A stretch of DNA of 64,000 nucleotides from Arthrobacter sp. NicSoilB4 (GCF_019977335.1 NZ_AP024653.1:2914001-2978000), one strand, 5' to 3'; counted from the stretch's first letter, positions 16,906 to 25,706 are shown. Made by a program: numbers and translations. The notes: generated by a model not told the origin, from the sequence alone.

Positions 16906-17373
16906 TTACTGCGTAATGCGGCTGCGTACGATCTCGCTGACGGCCTTGCCGTCGAAGCGCCCGGCGACCTTGGCGGTCACCGGCTTCATGACTGCGCCCA
17001 GCTGGCGCATGGTCAGTTCGGTGCCATCGGCGGTGAGGGAAGTGATGACCTCGTCGACGATCGCCTCCACTTCCGCCGCGGTCAGCGCCTTCGGCAGGTA
17101 GGCCTCGATAATTTCGGCTTCGGCGATTTCCGCCGCAGCCCGCTCGGACTCTCCCGCCTCGGTGTAGATACGGGCGGTGTCGCGACGCTTGGCGGCTTCC
17201 TTCTGCAGCAGGGACGTCACCTGGGCGTCGTCCAGCACGATCGGGGTTTTGCCGGATTTCTCGCGGGTTTCGATTTCGCCCAGGACGTTGCGCACCGTGG
17301 TGAGCGCGATCTTGTTACGGTCCTTCATGTGGCTGACGACGTCGGCGTGCAGGCGTTCTTTCAGGGTGGTCAT
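16906..17373 (-). CDS. GatB/YqeY domain-containing protein
   Basis: A 155-residue protein matching the YqeY family over its full length. The N-terminal helical region begins MTTLKERLHADVVSHMK, and the C-terminal part holds the GatB-like tail domain with TMRQLGAVMKPVTAKVAGR. YqeY resembles the tRNA-binding end of the amidotransferase subunit GatB; its function is not established. AGGAGA lies 3 nt before the ATG at 17373. TATCCT upstream may be the -10. Confidence 0.9.
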   Translation of the reverse strand: MTTLKERLHADVVSHMKDRNKIALTTVRNVLGEIETREKSGKTPIVLDDAQVTSLLQKEAAKRRDTARIYTEAGESERAAAEIAEAEIIEAYLPKALTAAEVEAIVDEVITSLTADGTELTMRQLGAVMKPVTAKVAGRFDGKAVSEIVRSRITQ

Positions 17374-17509
17374 GATTCTCCTAGTGTTACTGGACAGGAT
17401 AGCGGGCGGGCCGGTGCGTGAGCCTGGGGGTTCGCCTACCGCAGACACCTGCGGCCATGGGCCAGGGCGTGCTGTTACTGTGAACCATCGCTGACCTATG
17501 GGGGACATC

Positions 17510-18133
17510 ATGCAGCAACGATTTGCTTTGGTTCTTGCCGCCGCAATCGCAGTACTTGCCGTTTCAGGATGCGGAGGCCAGCAGCCAGCAACGGACGTGG
17601 ACCGCACGAAGGAAGCAGAACCGGAGCCCTCTGCACTTTCAGCCACGGCAGCGACTGCAGCCACCCCCTCCCCCGAACTGCCGAAGCGCGTACCGGCCAC
17701 GGGGCGGCCCTCCGCCCAGTTCTGTGACGCCGGCGAAAAGTACCTGGCAAAGTTCCCCGGCCTTCCCCGGGTCCAGCCCCCTGCCGGATCATCCACACCT
17801 CCGGCGGCGAACATCTGCGCGTACACGGCAGTCATTGGTGACATCACCAAGCCGATCGCCTCGCTCGGTGCCCTGGACTTGGCTGGTGACGATGCTGAGC
17901 TCGCCATCATCAGGAAAAGCTGCACTGACGGCACAGGACTCGCGCCGGGAGCCACCAAGATCGACGCCGTTTGGGTTCAGTCGCGTGGGTGGTCAGGCTG
18001 GACGATCACGAACGGCGCGGGCCACCAGGCAATGCTTTGCACGAACAGCCACTTCTTCAGCGCGTCCCTTTCGAACGTGCCAGGATCCACACCAGAAGAC
18101 GCGTTGAATACAATCCTCGCCGCCATGGACTGA
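17510..18133 (+). CDS. Predicted lipoprotein, DUF3558-like size, unknown function
   Basis: A 207-residue putative lipoprotein. A short hydrophobic signal ends in the lipobox VSGC, with cysteine 20 of the mature anchor, followed by an Ala/Thr/Pro-rich linker and a compact domain with four further cysteines (FCDAGEKY, NICAYT, KSCTDG, MLCTNS) that could form two disulfides. The layout resembles small actinobacterial lipoproteins of the DUF3558 type, but no family is claimed. The ATG at 17510 has GGGGGA just upstream, while the ATG at 17498 overlaps that site. The protein probably sits on the outer face of the membrane. Confidence 0.65.
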   Translation: MQQRFALVLAAAIAVLAVSGCGGQQPATDVDRTKEAEPEPSALSATAATAATPSPELPKRVPATGRPSAQFCDAGEKYLAKFPGLPRVQPPAGSSTPPAANICAYTAVIGDITKPIASLGALDLAGDDAELAIIRKSCTDGTGLAPGATKIDAVWVQSRGWSGWTITNGAGHQAMLCTNSHFFSASLSNVPGSTPEDALNTILAAMD

Positions 18134-18135
18134 CG

Positions 18136-18408
18136 GCTTCCCGGGCCCGCTGGTACCAGGAGTTCTCCGAAGCGGAGTTCCGCGCCAGGCTCGGAATGCC
18201 GACGCTACGAATCCACGCTCGTCCGCCGAATGAGGAAAAGTACGTCGCCGCCAACCTGAACGCCGCTCTGGAAACCCTGGCCGCAGGGTCCCGCCGGCTC
18301 ATCCTGGTTTCGTCTCCCGCCACGGGATCCGTTCGAACCGGCGGGCGGGATCAGCGCGTTGTCCCCCATCCCGGATCGGAGCGGATGTCTTGCCAATCGG
18401 CGGGCTGA
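18136..18408 (+). pseudogene. Possible coding remnant without a start
   Basis: One frame across this interval has the high G/C third-base pattern and amino-acid balance of real coding sequence (for example RWYQEFSEAEFRARLG, then LNAALETLAAGSRRLILVSS). It has no usable start codon or ribosome-binding site and simply continues out of frame from the preceding lipoprotein gene. It may be the truncated end of an older gene. No homologue is recognised. Confidence 0.3.
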
Positions 18409-18423
18409 CCGTAGACTCGGCCC

Positions 18424-18969
18424 ATGGCTGGTCCTGGGGGAACGAGAATAGTCCGCGGTGTTTTGGTGCTCGTGGGTGTGCTGGCCACGGCTGTCCTGGC
18501 CGGGTGCGTCTATGAGGACGAGGGCGATCCGAGGCCACCGGAAGCCAGCTCAAGTGTCCGGCCGGCGGCCGCCTTACCGTCGAAGGGGGCGGACCTGTTG
18601 GCCCTGGAAACGCACAACTATGCTGAGCTGGAGCAGCGCCTGGCAGGCGCGGCCGGGCAGGTGCTTCTGGCCGTCTCCGGTCCGGCCGATGGACCCGGCG
18701 TGGGATTCAGCAAGTCCGTGACGGTGACAAGCGCGGGCCCGCACACTGTGACGGTCGCGTGCGTGGGTGCCCCCCGGGCTCTCATCTCGCTCTCCCAGGC
18801 AATCGTCGGAGGCATCGAGCGTACGGATTTCGAGCTGGATTGCAAGGGAGCCCAGTCACAGGTCGTCCAGCTTAAAGAGGGGTCCGTAGGCGCGCATCTG
18901 ATCCGCCTCCACCCGGACGGAGGCGTATGGACAGGCGCGGTCGCCGGCATAAAGATCAGCGTCGGATGA
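18424..18969 (+). CDS. Predicted lipoprotein, unknown function
   Basis: A 181-residue putative lipoprotein: signal helix GVLVLVGVLATAVL, then lipobox LAGC, an acidic linker, and a beta-rich domain with two cysteines. The start is well supported as leaderless: TTGCCA at 18390-18395, 16 bp, TAGACT at 18412-18417, then 6 nt to ATG 18424. No family is recognised. It lies in a small group of lineage-specific genes next to tRNA-Ala. Confidence 0.65.
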   Translation: MAGPGGTRIVRGVLVLVGVLATAVLAGCVYEDEGDPRPPEASSSVRPAAALPSKGADLLALETHNYAELEQRLAGAAGQVLLAVSGPADGPGVGFSKSVTVTSAGPHTVTVACVGAPRALISLSQAIVGGIERTDFELDCKGAQSQVVQLKEGSVGAHLIRLHPDGGVWTGAVAGIKISVG

Positions 18970-19109
18970 TGCTCCAGTAGGACCCGGTGTCGACGCCGGG
19001 AAGCCCGGCGTCCGCGCGCAGGGGGTCCGTGACCACCCAGCCGGCCACCGCCGCTAGCCGACGGCGCGTAATGGACGGCGCGCACTCCGGTTGGCCGTAC
19101 TCTAAGGCT

Positions 19110-19637
19110 GTGAAACGAGTGCTCCTGGACCAGGCGATACACACCGACTACGGACAGCTTGACCTCATCTGGACCGAGGCAGGCGGATTCGATGGAGATT
19201 TCGACCGCTTCTTCGCCGGCCAGGTCAACGGATTGGTCGGCGCCGCCGACCCGGACGGCGTATACGTCAACCTTGCCCGCAGGTCAGGCGGCTCGTCGGT
19301 CCGCATCGTGCTGTTGGACGAGGCGCCTGCGGAAGATGACGTCTCGTGGGAGGACGTTGTCGAAGTGTCCTTCCTCCTTCCTGCCGGACACACGTTGGGG
19401 TGGATCGCCTGGGCGGGCTTGAGCAGGGGGTCGCTGGACGGCGTTCCCTCGGGCAGCTTCAGGCTGCGGGTCAGCGCAAGGGGACGAGATGAGGGAAGCG
19501 TGGGCGAGGACGCTGAGGACCTGGTCGACTTTTATCTCCTGGAGTTGTGGCTTGCGCCGCCGCAGCCCGACGCCGTTTTGCGCACCGGGAGCTGGGACAG
19601 CCGCTACTGGCACAGCGAGTGGGGTCAGCGTCGCTGA
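19110..19637 (+). CDS. Hypothetical protein, conserved-looking and soluble
   Basis: A 175-residue acidic protein with no signal peptide or membrane segment. It has an N-terminal VKRVLLDQAIHTDYGQLDL segment and several WxxW-like aromatic positions near the C-terminus (GSWDSRYWHSEW). GTG 19110 lies 6 nt after TACTCT (19098-19103), so a leaderless start is preferred over an earlier ATG that lacks any signal. The function is unknown; the size and acidity would fit an immunity-type or SMI1-like protein, but no defining motif is seen. Confidence 0.55.
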   Translation: MKRVLLDQAIHTDYGQLDLIWTEAGGFDGDFDRFFAGQVNGLVGAADPDGVYVNLARRSGGSSVRIVLLDEAPAEDDVSWEDVVEVSFLLPAGHTLGWIAWAGLSRGSLDGVPSGSFRLRVSARGRDEGSVGEDAEDLVDFYLLELWLAPPQPDAVLRTGSWDSRYWHSEWGQRR

Positions 19638-19841
19638 CACTGCCTGGGACAGACACCGGAGTCGTGGACTCCAGAAAGAGCCGACACGTGCATGGCGCTT
19701 CTTCGCGGCGGCGTCGTCCACCTGGCGGGCGAGAACCGCTAAGACCCGGCCGCGGCGAAGTCGATTGCTTCTTCGCCCAACTGGGCGATGAGCGCCCGTC
19801 TATTCCGAGATTTCGACGGAACCGGAACCACCTAGAAATTG

Positions 19842-19914
19842 TGGAGCTAAGGAGATTCGAACTCCTGACCTCTTCGATGCGAACGAAGCGCTCTACCAAC
19901 TGAGCTATAGCCCC
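19842..19914 (-). tRNA. tRNA-Ala (anticodon CGC)
   Basis: A 73-nt cloverleaf starts GGGGCTA and ends TAGCTCC-A without an encoded CCA. The anticodon arm is CTTCG-TTCGCAT-CGAAG, with CGC in the 7-nt loop. The acceptor stem carries the G3-U70 pair that marks alanine tRNAs. The D arm (GCTCAGTTGGTAGAGC) and T arm (GTTCGAAT loop) are canonical. It reads the GCG codon. Confidence 0.97.
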
Positions 19915-19917
19915 GAA

Positions 19918-19947
19918 GCAACGCCGTTCCCGCAGGTACGGCGTTGC
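19918..19947 (-). terminator. Hairpin between the NmrA-like gene and tRNA-Ala
   Basis: A perfect 10-bp stem, GCAACGCCGT with its complement, and a 10-nt loop. It lies after the NmrA-like gene and 4 bp upstream of the tRNA 5' end, so it probably ends the upstream transcript. It has no T-tract. Confidence 0.55.
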
Positions 19948-19960
19948 CGGTGTCCCTAGG

Positions 19961-20761
19961 CTACAAACTATCCGCGTTCTTTGCCAACCAGCCGCTGAAT
20001 GTCTCACCGGCGTGGCGTTGCCCCGGAACCAGGTTCAACCCGGCGCGCAGGTACTTGCCCATGGCACCGGGCAGCGGGAACTGCACCAGGCGTCCGCGGG
20101 AACCGGTGACGGCCTTCCACTGCCGGGCGAATTCCTCCATGCCCTGGATCTCGGGGCCGCCGACCGTTCGGACGCTGTGCCGCGGGCCCGCGGACGGTTC
20201 CAGCGCAGCCCCGAGGAGGGCGGCAGCGACGTCGGACGGCGCAATCGGCTGGAACCGGGCTCCCTTGACCACGGGAATGATCCGCATTTTTGAGCCGGCA
20301 CCGAACATCGACGCCAGCAGGGAATGGAACTGCGTCGCCCGGAGCGCGACAGTTTGCAGTCCAGACCGCTCGTAGACCTGTTCCTTGGCCGCCTTCGAGC
20401 CGTAGTAGCCGAAGCTGCTCCGGTCGCAATTGATGATCGACAACATCACCCCCCTGGCCACCCCGGCGTCCTGCGCTGCGGCGAGAAGGCGGGCGCCGCC
20501 GTCGGCGAAGCCTTTCAGGGCCTTCCCCGAGCGCCCTTCCAAGCAGTCGATCACGACGTCGGCGCCGGCCAGCGCCGCCGCCAGCCCATTGCCGGTGGTG
20601 ACGTCGGCAGCGAAGTATTCCGCGCCCGGTACCCGGGCCGGGGCACCGGCGGGAGGTGGATTGCGACATAGGACCGCCACACCGTGCCCGCCCGCAACAG
20701 CCATCCGCACCACTTCGCTGCCCACCTGGCCGGTTCCGCCGGCAACACAAATTCTTGTCAT
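19961..20761 (-). CDS. NmrA-like NAD(P)-binding protein
   Basis: A 266-residue atypical short-chain dehydrogenase. The N-terminal VAGGTGQVGSEV is the Rossmann GGxGxxG motif, followed by ADVTTGNGLAAALAGADVVIDC and YYGSKAAKEQ, which keeps a YxxxK-like arrangement. NmrA-like members act as redox sensors or as NAD(P)H:quinone or epimerase-type enzymes, and the role here is open. ATG 20761 lies 6 nt after TAGCCT, indicating a leaderless transcript. Confidence 0.82.
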   Translation of the reverse strand: MTRICVAGGTGQVGSEVVRMAVAGGHGVAVLCRNPPPAGAPARVPGAEYFAADVTTGNGLAAALAGADVVIDCLEGRSGKALKGFADGGARLLAAAQDAGVARGVMLSIINCDRSSFGYYGSKAAKEQVYERSGLQTVALRATQFHSLLASMFGAGSKMRIIPVVKGARFQPIAPSDVAAALLGAALEPSAGPRHSVRTVGGPEIQGMEEFARQWKAVTGSRGRLVQFPLPGAMGKYLRAGLNLVPGQRHAGETFSGWLAKNADSL

Positions 20762-20866
20762 GCCCCGAGGCTACCGGCCCGCGACCGATTTCCGGTCGCA
20801 TCGTAGCTTTTGCCGTTGTTGATCTGCCGCAATGTCTTCAGTGTGATGGCTATCCGGATACAACGA

Positions 20867-20900
20867 AGCCCCGGGCGGCCATTGCTGGCTGCCCGGGGCT
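20867..20900 (-). terminator. Hairpin terminator
   Basis: AGCCCCGGGC pairs perfectly with GCCCGGGGCT across a 14-nt loop. It is placed directly downstream of the membrane-protein gene that ends at 20913. Confidence 0.7.
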
Positions 20901-20912
20901 CAGAGTTGCTGT

Positions 20913-21896
20913 TCAGGCCCGGCGTCGCTGCAGGACATCGTCCAGGTTGCTCAGGGCGCTCTGCGCCTTGCCCAGGGGTTTCGATTCGGGTTCCGTGCCG
21001 AGGCTGCCGGCCGGGGCCATCGGAAGTCCCTGCTTGAGCGACGGCTTTCCAACGGCCCTTGGTGCTTCTGGCAGATCCAGCGGCTGAGGGGCGGCACGTT
21101 CAGCCTTCGGCGCCTCTACGTACGTGGGCTTCGGGACCTCTACCGGCTCCCAGCTCGATCCTTCTCCGGCCGGGGAATCCGCAGTGCGGCGAACCGACGT
21201 GTCGCCCGAAGCCACGGCCTCCGCCAGGGCCGCCTGGCGGAGCTCCTGGGCTGTCAGCGGCTTCGGTGCAGGTTTGCGTTCCGCGGCATCCGCCTGAGCG
21301 TCGAAGAGCGGGCTCTCAGTCCATTCACGGGGTTCCCCTGTGGGCTCCCGGAGAGGCGTCCGCTCCGGGGCGGACCGGGACGGGCGTGCCGGCGCGCTCA
21401 TGGCCGAACGAAACGCGGCGTTCATTTTGCGGCGGCGGTCCCGGACCGCGAGCCAGCGGAGCATGAGGACGGAGGCCACGCCGCCGAGCAACGCTGCGAC
21501 GGGAAGCCACACCGGACCGAGGCCGAAAATTCGGAGGACCGCGGACACCAGCCCTGTCAGAATCGCCAGCAGACCGGCCAGCGCCAGGGCCAACCGGCCG
21601 TAGCGGACTTTGAATGCCGGACACGTGGCAGCAGGCTTGGCGCCGCCATCGAACCCGGCGGTTCCCGGGCCGGACGCGGTGTGCGGGGTACTGGTCATGG
21701 GATTCTCCTGCTGGGCCGCCATCTTCATGACGTTCCCGGCTTGCGGGGTTGTTTCTAGATCGATGACGTCCGCCCCGAACTCGCCCGCAGGCTGCAGCTG
21801 GTGGCGTCCGTTCCGGAGCATGTAGGGAGCTACCCACACAATCCAGAGCGCAACAGCAATGACAAGGATCACAGAGCTGCTAAGAGGGAAGTCCAC
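20913..21896 (-). CDS. Membrane protein with long charged cytoplasmic tail, unknown function
   Basis: A 327-residue protein with one N-terminal helix (residues about 6-24, SSSVILVIAVALWIVWVAPYM), a linker, two further helices at about 110-160, and a Pro/Glu/Ala-rich, probably disordered tail ending in DDVLQRRRA. A first helix followed immediately by VWVAPYMLR is common in actinobacterial membrane proteins of unknown function. GTG 21896 lies 6 nt after TACGGT, a leaderless arrangement, and puts the first helix at the very N-terminus; the earlier ATG at 21959 would not. It may be a scaffold at the division or wall-synthesis machinery, but that is speculation. Confidence 0.65.
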   Translation of the reverse strand: MDFPLSSSVILVIAVALWIVWVAPYMLRNGRHQLQPAGEFGADVIDLETTPQAGNVMKMAAQQENPMTSTPHTASGPGTAGFDGGAKPAATCPAFKVRYGRLALALAGLLAILTGLVSAVLRIFGLGPVWLPVAALLGGVASVLMLRWLAVRDRRRKMNAAFRSAMSAPARPSRSAPERTPLREPTGEPREWTESPLFDAQADAAERKPAPKPLTAQELRQAALAEAVASGDTSVRRTADSPAGEGSSWEPVEVPKPTYVEAPKAERAAPQPLDLPEAPRAVGKPSLKQGLPMAPAGSLGTEPESKPLGKAQSALSNLDDVLQRRRA

Positions 21897-22013
21897 ATCA
21901 AAACCGTATGAGCAATGGGCGGTACTGGGCCGCATTGTCCCCGGTGTGTCGCCGGACAACCGACAATTGAGTGGATTTAGTGCGTAATGGCTGGTCAGAC
22001 GGGCACTCGCCGC

Positions 22014-22634
22014 TCACGCGGGACGGCTCTGCTGCCAGCGTGCCAGCAGCCCCCCGGGGACTTCTTCGGAGGTCAGCGCGAAGCTCCGGTGGTCCGCCCA
22101 TTCGCCGTTGATATGCAGGAACCGCGGACGGTAGCCCTCGTCGCGGAAGCCAAGCTTCTCCACCACCCGCAGACTGGGTCCGTTTTCAGGACGGATGTTG
22201 ATCTCCATCCGGTGAAGTCCGAGCGTCTGGAAGCAGTAGTCCGTGGCCAGTGCCACAGCGGTCGGGGCAATGCCCTGCCCTGCCCGGTCCTTGTCCACCC
22301 AGTAACCGAGCGTGGCCATCATCGCCGAGCCCCACACGATGGAGGACACCGTCAGTTGGCCCACGATCACGGGTTCGCGGAAACCGGGGGTCCACGCCGT
22401 GATCAGGAAGGGCAGGGCCGTTGCCTGGGCGGCCTGGGTCTTGAGGGATCGCACCATCTGGCGGTAGTCGGGAAGGCCGCCCCCGGGAACGGGGTTGGAC
22501 GCTTCCCAGGGGGCCAGCCACTCGCTGTTGCGGGCGCGGACCTGGGTCCATTCCTTGCGGTCCCGGTACCGGATGGGGCGCAACACGAGGTCGCCGCACT
22601 CAAGCGTTGCCGGCCAGTTGAAGCTGCCCCCCAT
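22014..22634 (-). CDS. GNAT-family N-acetyltransferase, RimJ/RimL type
   Basis: A 206-residue GNAT acetyltransferase. It has the RimJ/RimL opening GDLVLRPIRYRDRKEW, the acetyl-CoA-binding motif A (DKDRAGQGIAPTAVALA) and the NIRPENGPSLRVVEKLGF segment typical of protein N-terminal acetyltransferases. It starts at ATG 22634, 5 bp after the galU stop and in the same direction, with no ribosome-binding site of its own, so it is probably coupled to galU translation. Candidate substrates are ribosomal protein N-termini or small amines. Confidence 0.87.
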   Translation of the reverse strand: MGGSFNWPATLECGDLVLRPIRYRDRKEWTQVRARNSEWLAPWEASNPVPGGGLPDYRQMVRSLKTQAAQATALPFLITAWTPGFREPVIVGQLTVSSIVWGSAMMATLGYWVDKDRAGQGIAPTAVALATDYCFQTLGLHRMEINIRPENGPSLRVVEKLGFRDEGYRPRFLHINGEWADHRSFALTSEEVPGGLLARWQQSRPA

Positions 22635-22639
22635 TGGAG

Positions 22640-23557
22640 TTATTTGGTCAGGCTGGGCGCGAGGCTGGCGGCGAATTCGGGCAGCCATTCCCGCAGGCCG
22701 GGGCCGAGGTCTTCGCTGTCGCAGGCAAGCTGCACGCAGGCCTTGAGGTAGCTGAGCTTGTCACCGGTGTCGTAGCGGCGGCCGCGGAAGACGACGCCGT
22801 AGACGCCGTAGCCTTCGCCGTCTCCTGCCGCGAGTTCCTGGAGCGCGTCCGTCAGCTGGATTTCGCCGCCACGGCCGGGCTCGGTGCGTTCCAGCACCTC
22901 GAATACTGCCGGGTGGAGGACGTAGCGGCCGATCACGGCGAGGTTGGACGGGGCGTCGTCGATGTCGGGCTTCTCAACGAGCTGGTTGATGCGGACATAG
23001 TCCTCACCCGCTATCGCCTGGACGTCGGCGCAGCCGTAGGCGCTGATCTGGGAAGGGTCCACCTCGATCAGCGCGACAACCGAGCCGCCGGTCTTGGCCT
23101 GGACTTCGATCATGGTGCTGAGCAGTTCGTCGCGGGCGTCGATCAGGTCATCGCCCAACAGGACAGCGAAGGGCTCGTAACCTACGTGCTGCTTTGCACG
23201 GAGGACGGCATGGCCCAGGCCCATCGGATCGCCCTGGCGCACGTAATGGATGTCGCCGAGGTTGCTGGCAGCCTGGATGGACTCAAGCTTGGCGGTGTCC
23301 CCCTTGCCTTCAAGGGTGGCTTCCAGCGCGGGGACGCGGTCGAAGTGGTCCTCCAGCGCGCGCTTGTTGCGTCCGGTGATCATCAGGATGTCGTTCAGGC
23401 CGACGTTGACGGCTTCCTCGACGACGTATTGGATGGCCGGCTTGTCCACGACGGGCAGCATTTCCTTCGGCATGGCCTTGGTGGCCGGAAGGAATCTGGT
23501 GCCGAGGCCGGCTGCGGGAATGACGGCCTTGCGGACGGGAGCGTTGAGTGTAGTCAC
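22640..23557 (-). CDS. galU: UTP-glucose-1-phosphate uridylyltransferase
   Basis: A 305-residue nucleotidyltransferase matching bacterial GalU: AGLGTRFLPATKAMPKEMLP is the nucleotide-binding loop, VEKP and GRYVL are the sugar-phosphate segments, and RYDTGDKLSY lies near the end. It makes UDP-glucose for cell-wall polysaccharides, trehalose and glycolipids in the cytoplasm. GTG 23557 lies 6 nt after TAGATT (complement 23564-23569), so the mRNA appears leaderless. The RimJ-type gene follows as the second gene. It is divergent from the 5-formyl-THF cyclo-ligase gene. Confidence 0.95.
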   Translation of the reverse strand: MTTLNAPVRKAVIPAAGLGTRFLPATKAMPKEMLPVVDKPAIQYVVEEAVNVGLNDILMITGRNKRALEDHFDRVPALEATLEGKGDTAKLESIQAASNLGDIHYVRQGDPMGLGHAVLRAKQHVGYEPFAVLLGDDLIDARDELLSTMIEVQAKTGGSVVALIEVDPSQISAYGCADVQAIAGEDYVRINQLVEKPDIDDAPSNLAVIGRYVLHPAVFEVLERTEPGRGGEIQLTDALQELAAGDGEGYGVYGVVFRGRRYDTGDKLSYLKACVQLACDSEDLGPGLREWLPEFAASLAPSLTK

Positions 23558-23654
23558 TCGACTAATCTAACGGAGGGACCAAACATTAGGTAATCATTCG
23601 AGCCGCCGGAGTACCTCTGCTTCACGGCTGCAGCACGCGGAGGGACGAGTCACC

Positions 23655-24290
23655 ATGGCGTCGAAGGAAGACATCCGGGCCGGCCACCGTGCCGGGCGCG
23701 GCGCATTGACGCCCGCCGCCCTGTCGGGCGCCGGGGCGGGCATTGCCCGGCACGGCCTTGCGTGGGCATCCCGCCTGACCGGCGGCCACCCGGGCACCTT
23801 CGCCGCCTATCTGGGCGTGGGTTCCGAGCCGCCGACCCTTCCCCTGCTGACGGCGTTGCATGAGGCAGGGCACAGGGTCCTGCTTCCGGTCTGCGAGCCG
23901 GACCTTGGGCTGAGCTGGGTGTACTGGACTCCGGCCTCCGAATCCGTCCGGAGCCGCTACGCGCCGATCCAGGAGCCTGCAGGGGAACGCCACGGCACCG
24001 CCGTCATGCTGCACGCCCACGGCATCTTCCTGCCTGCCACCGCCGTCGACTTCTCCGGAAACCGGATCGGTCAGGGCGGCGGCTATTACGACAAGTTCCT
24101 CGCGGCGCTGGCTGCCCTCCTGCCGCCCCGGGCCGAGACGTCCGACGGCGGCCTGCCGCCCCTGCCGACGGCCGCCGTCGTCTTCGACAGCGAGGTGCTG
24201 CCGGCCGGCAGCATCCCGGCAGAGTCCTTCGACCGGAAGGTGGCGGCGGCGCTGACCCCGGGCGGACTGCTCCTGCTGCAGAGCTCTTAA
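23655..24290 (+). CDS. 5-formyltetrahydrofolate cyclo-ligase
   Basis: A 211-residue member of the 5-formyl-THF cyclo-ligase (MTHFS) family, which converts 5-formyl-THF and ATP to 5,10-methenyl-THF. The diagnostic nucleotide and folate loop appears as RIGQGGGYYDKFL, and the N-terminal KEDIRAGHRAGR corresponds to the ATP-binding K/R segment. GGAGGGA lies 9 nt before the ATG. Together with the formate-THF ligase gene at the far end of the window it belongs to one-carbon metabolism, though the two are 38 kb apart. Confidence 0.9.
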   Translation: MASKEDIRAGHRAGRGALTPAALSGAGAGIARHGLAWASRLTGGHPGTFAAYLGVGSEPPTLPLLTALHEAGHRVLLPVCEPDLGLSWVYWTPASESVRSRYAPIQEPAGERHGTAVMLHAHGIFLPATAVDFSGNRIGQGGGYYDKFLAALAALLPPRAETSDGGLPPLPTAAVVFDSEVLPAGSIPAESFDRKVAAALTPGGLLLLQSS

Positions 24291-24427
24291 GGGGCGCCCG
24301 GCCGGGGTGATAGAATTGGCACTCAGGCCCTGAGACTGCTAAGTGACGGATCCGCCGGTGACATCCCGGCAATGATCCAGACCAGCAAGCACGGGACCTG
24401 CTCGTTTGTCCCTGAGGAGGATTTCCA

Positions 24428-24673
24428 GTGCCCACGTATGCATACGCCTGCAAGGACTGCAGCCACGCCTTCGAGATCGTGCAGTCGTTCACCGACAGCT
24501 CCCTGACGTCCTGCCCCGAGTGCCAGGGCACGCTCCGCAAGAAGTTCAACAGCGTTGGCGTCGTCTTCAAGGGTTCCGGCTTCTACCGGACCGATTCACG
24601 CGACGCCAAGGGCAGCACGGGTTCCCCTGCCCCGGCGGCAACTCCGGCGCCTGCCGCGGCTTCCGCAAGCTAG
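24428..24673 (+). CDS. FmdB-family zinc-ribbon protein
   Basis: An 81-residue protein with the FmdB/CxxC_CXXC zinc-ribbon: Cys 8 and 11, then Cys 29 and 32, in the standard MPTYAYACKDC context. A low-complexity Ala/Pro tail follows. GAGGAGG lies 6-8 nt before the GTG start. Family members are putative regulatory or metal-binding proteins of unknown detailed role. It is the gene between the folate cyclo-ligase and the SAF-domain protein, an order common in actinobacteria. Confidence 0.88.
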   Translation: MPTYAYACKDCSHAFEIVQSFTDSSLTSCPECQGTLRKKFNSVGVVFKGSGFYRTDSRDAKGSTGSPAPAATPAPAAASAS

Positions 24674-24791
24674 GAACTGCCCGCAAGAATCGCGGGTCGC
24701 GGCCCGGCCACGGTTCTTTGGCCAGGCCCTTTCTCCACATAGCCCAAACCGCACCTGTCCGGCATTTCCGCCGACGCGTAGGGTCGCATTC

Positions 24792-25622
24792 ATGGCCACC
24801 CTTGCGCGTTCCGACCCGGCCGTCGGCAACTTCCGGGCGGAACTCCCTCGCGTATTGCTTCGCGGTGCGTTGCGCCCCTCCTCGGTTCTCAGGATCGGCG
24901 TCCCTTCCTTTGGGCGCGGCACCAGCGAACCGAAATCCGGGCGTCCGCGGCCGGGCCGGAGACCGGCCGCCCGGCCCACCCGCCGTACGCTCCGCTGGCT
25001 CGAGCGCAACCGGCGGCTGGCTGTGGCGCTGTTGCTGTGCGTCGCGGCCGGCATCACGGTGCAACAGCTCACACCGGCCCCGCCCTTCGCGGTCTCCGCC
25101 TTCGCCGCGGCAACGGACTTGCCGGCCGGGAAGACGCTCGGTCCGGAAGATCTGACGCTGCTGAGCGTCCCGCGCGACCTCGTGCCGGCAGGCAGCTACG
25201 GCAGCAGCGAGTCCCCGCACGGCATGCAGCTTGCCGTGGCGCTCCGCAAGGGCCAGCTGCTGTCCGATTCCCAGGTCCTTGGGCCCGGCCTGCTGGCGGG
25301 AAGTCCTCCGGGAACCGCCGCAGTGCCACTCCGGATGGCCGATCCGGCATCAATCCAGCTGCTCTCCCCCGGGCAGCTCGTCAATGTGGTCATGACAACC
25401 GGCGACAGCTTTGACCAAACGGCGGCGTCCCAGGTGCTGGCTGCGGCGGTGCCGGTGCTGTGGACCTCCGAGCACGGCGGTGAGGCGGGCCAATGGCTGG
25501 CCGCCGGGGATACTGAGGGCCTCATGGTCGTGGCTGCCGATGCGGATCAGGCACGCCGTCTCGCCGGCGCCTCGACGCAGGGGAAGCTGTTCTTCGTCCT
25601 TGTGGTGGCCGTGCCGGGCTAG
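24792..25622 (+). CDS. SAF-domain (CpaB/RcpC-like) membrane-anchored protein
   Basis: A 276-residue protein with a basic N-terminal cytoplasmic segment of about 70 residues, one membrane helix (LAVALLLCVAAGITV) and an extracytoplasmic SAF domain starting AFAAATDLPAGKTLGPEDLTLLSVP. The domain is that of CpaB/RcpC pilus-assembly proteins and FlgA, which bind sugar or wall polymers. No other pilus genes are nearby, so a Flp-pilus role is not supported by context. ATG 24792 lies 7 nt after TAGGGT, a likely leaderless start. It is convergent with the large helicase-like gene. Confidence 0.8.
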   Translation: MATLARSDPAVGNFRAELPRVLLRGALRPSSVLRIGVPSFGRGTSEPKSGRPRPGRRPAARPTRRTLRWLERNRRLAVALLLCVAAGITVQQLTPAPPFAVSAFAAATDLPAGKTLGPEDLTLLSVPRDLVPAGSYGSSESPHGMQLAVALRKGQLLSDSQVLGPGLLAGSPPGTAAVPLRMADPASIQLLSPGQLVNVVMTTGDSFDQTAASQVLAAAVPVLWTSEHGGEAGQWLAAGDTEGLMVVAADADQARRLAGASTQGKLFFVLVVAVPG

Positions 25623-25706
25623 GCGTTTGGAAGAGCCGCACGGGCAGCCACAGCCTTTCCGGAGCCCCGCAGGGTCCGCCACCGAAGGTTCAGTCCCGGT
25701 CCGTCC

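Noticed and set aside
17374..17958. N-terminal extension of YqeY
   Set aside because: The extension runs antisense through the lipoprotein gene. AGGAGA sets the true start at 17373.
17510..19914. Genomic island inserted at tRNA-Ala
   Set aside because: No integrase and no repeat of the tRNA 3' end was found, and base composition does not differ clearly from the surroundings.
24291..24427. Riboswitch upstream of the FmdB gene
   Set aside because: Folate and other known riboswitch cores were not recognisable; only a ribosome-binding site and short hairpins are present.
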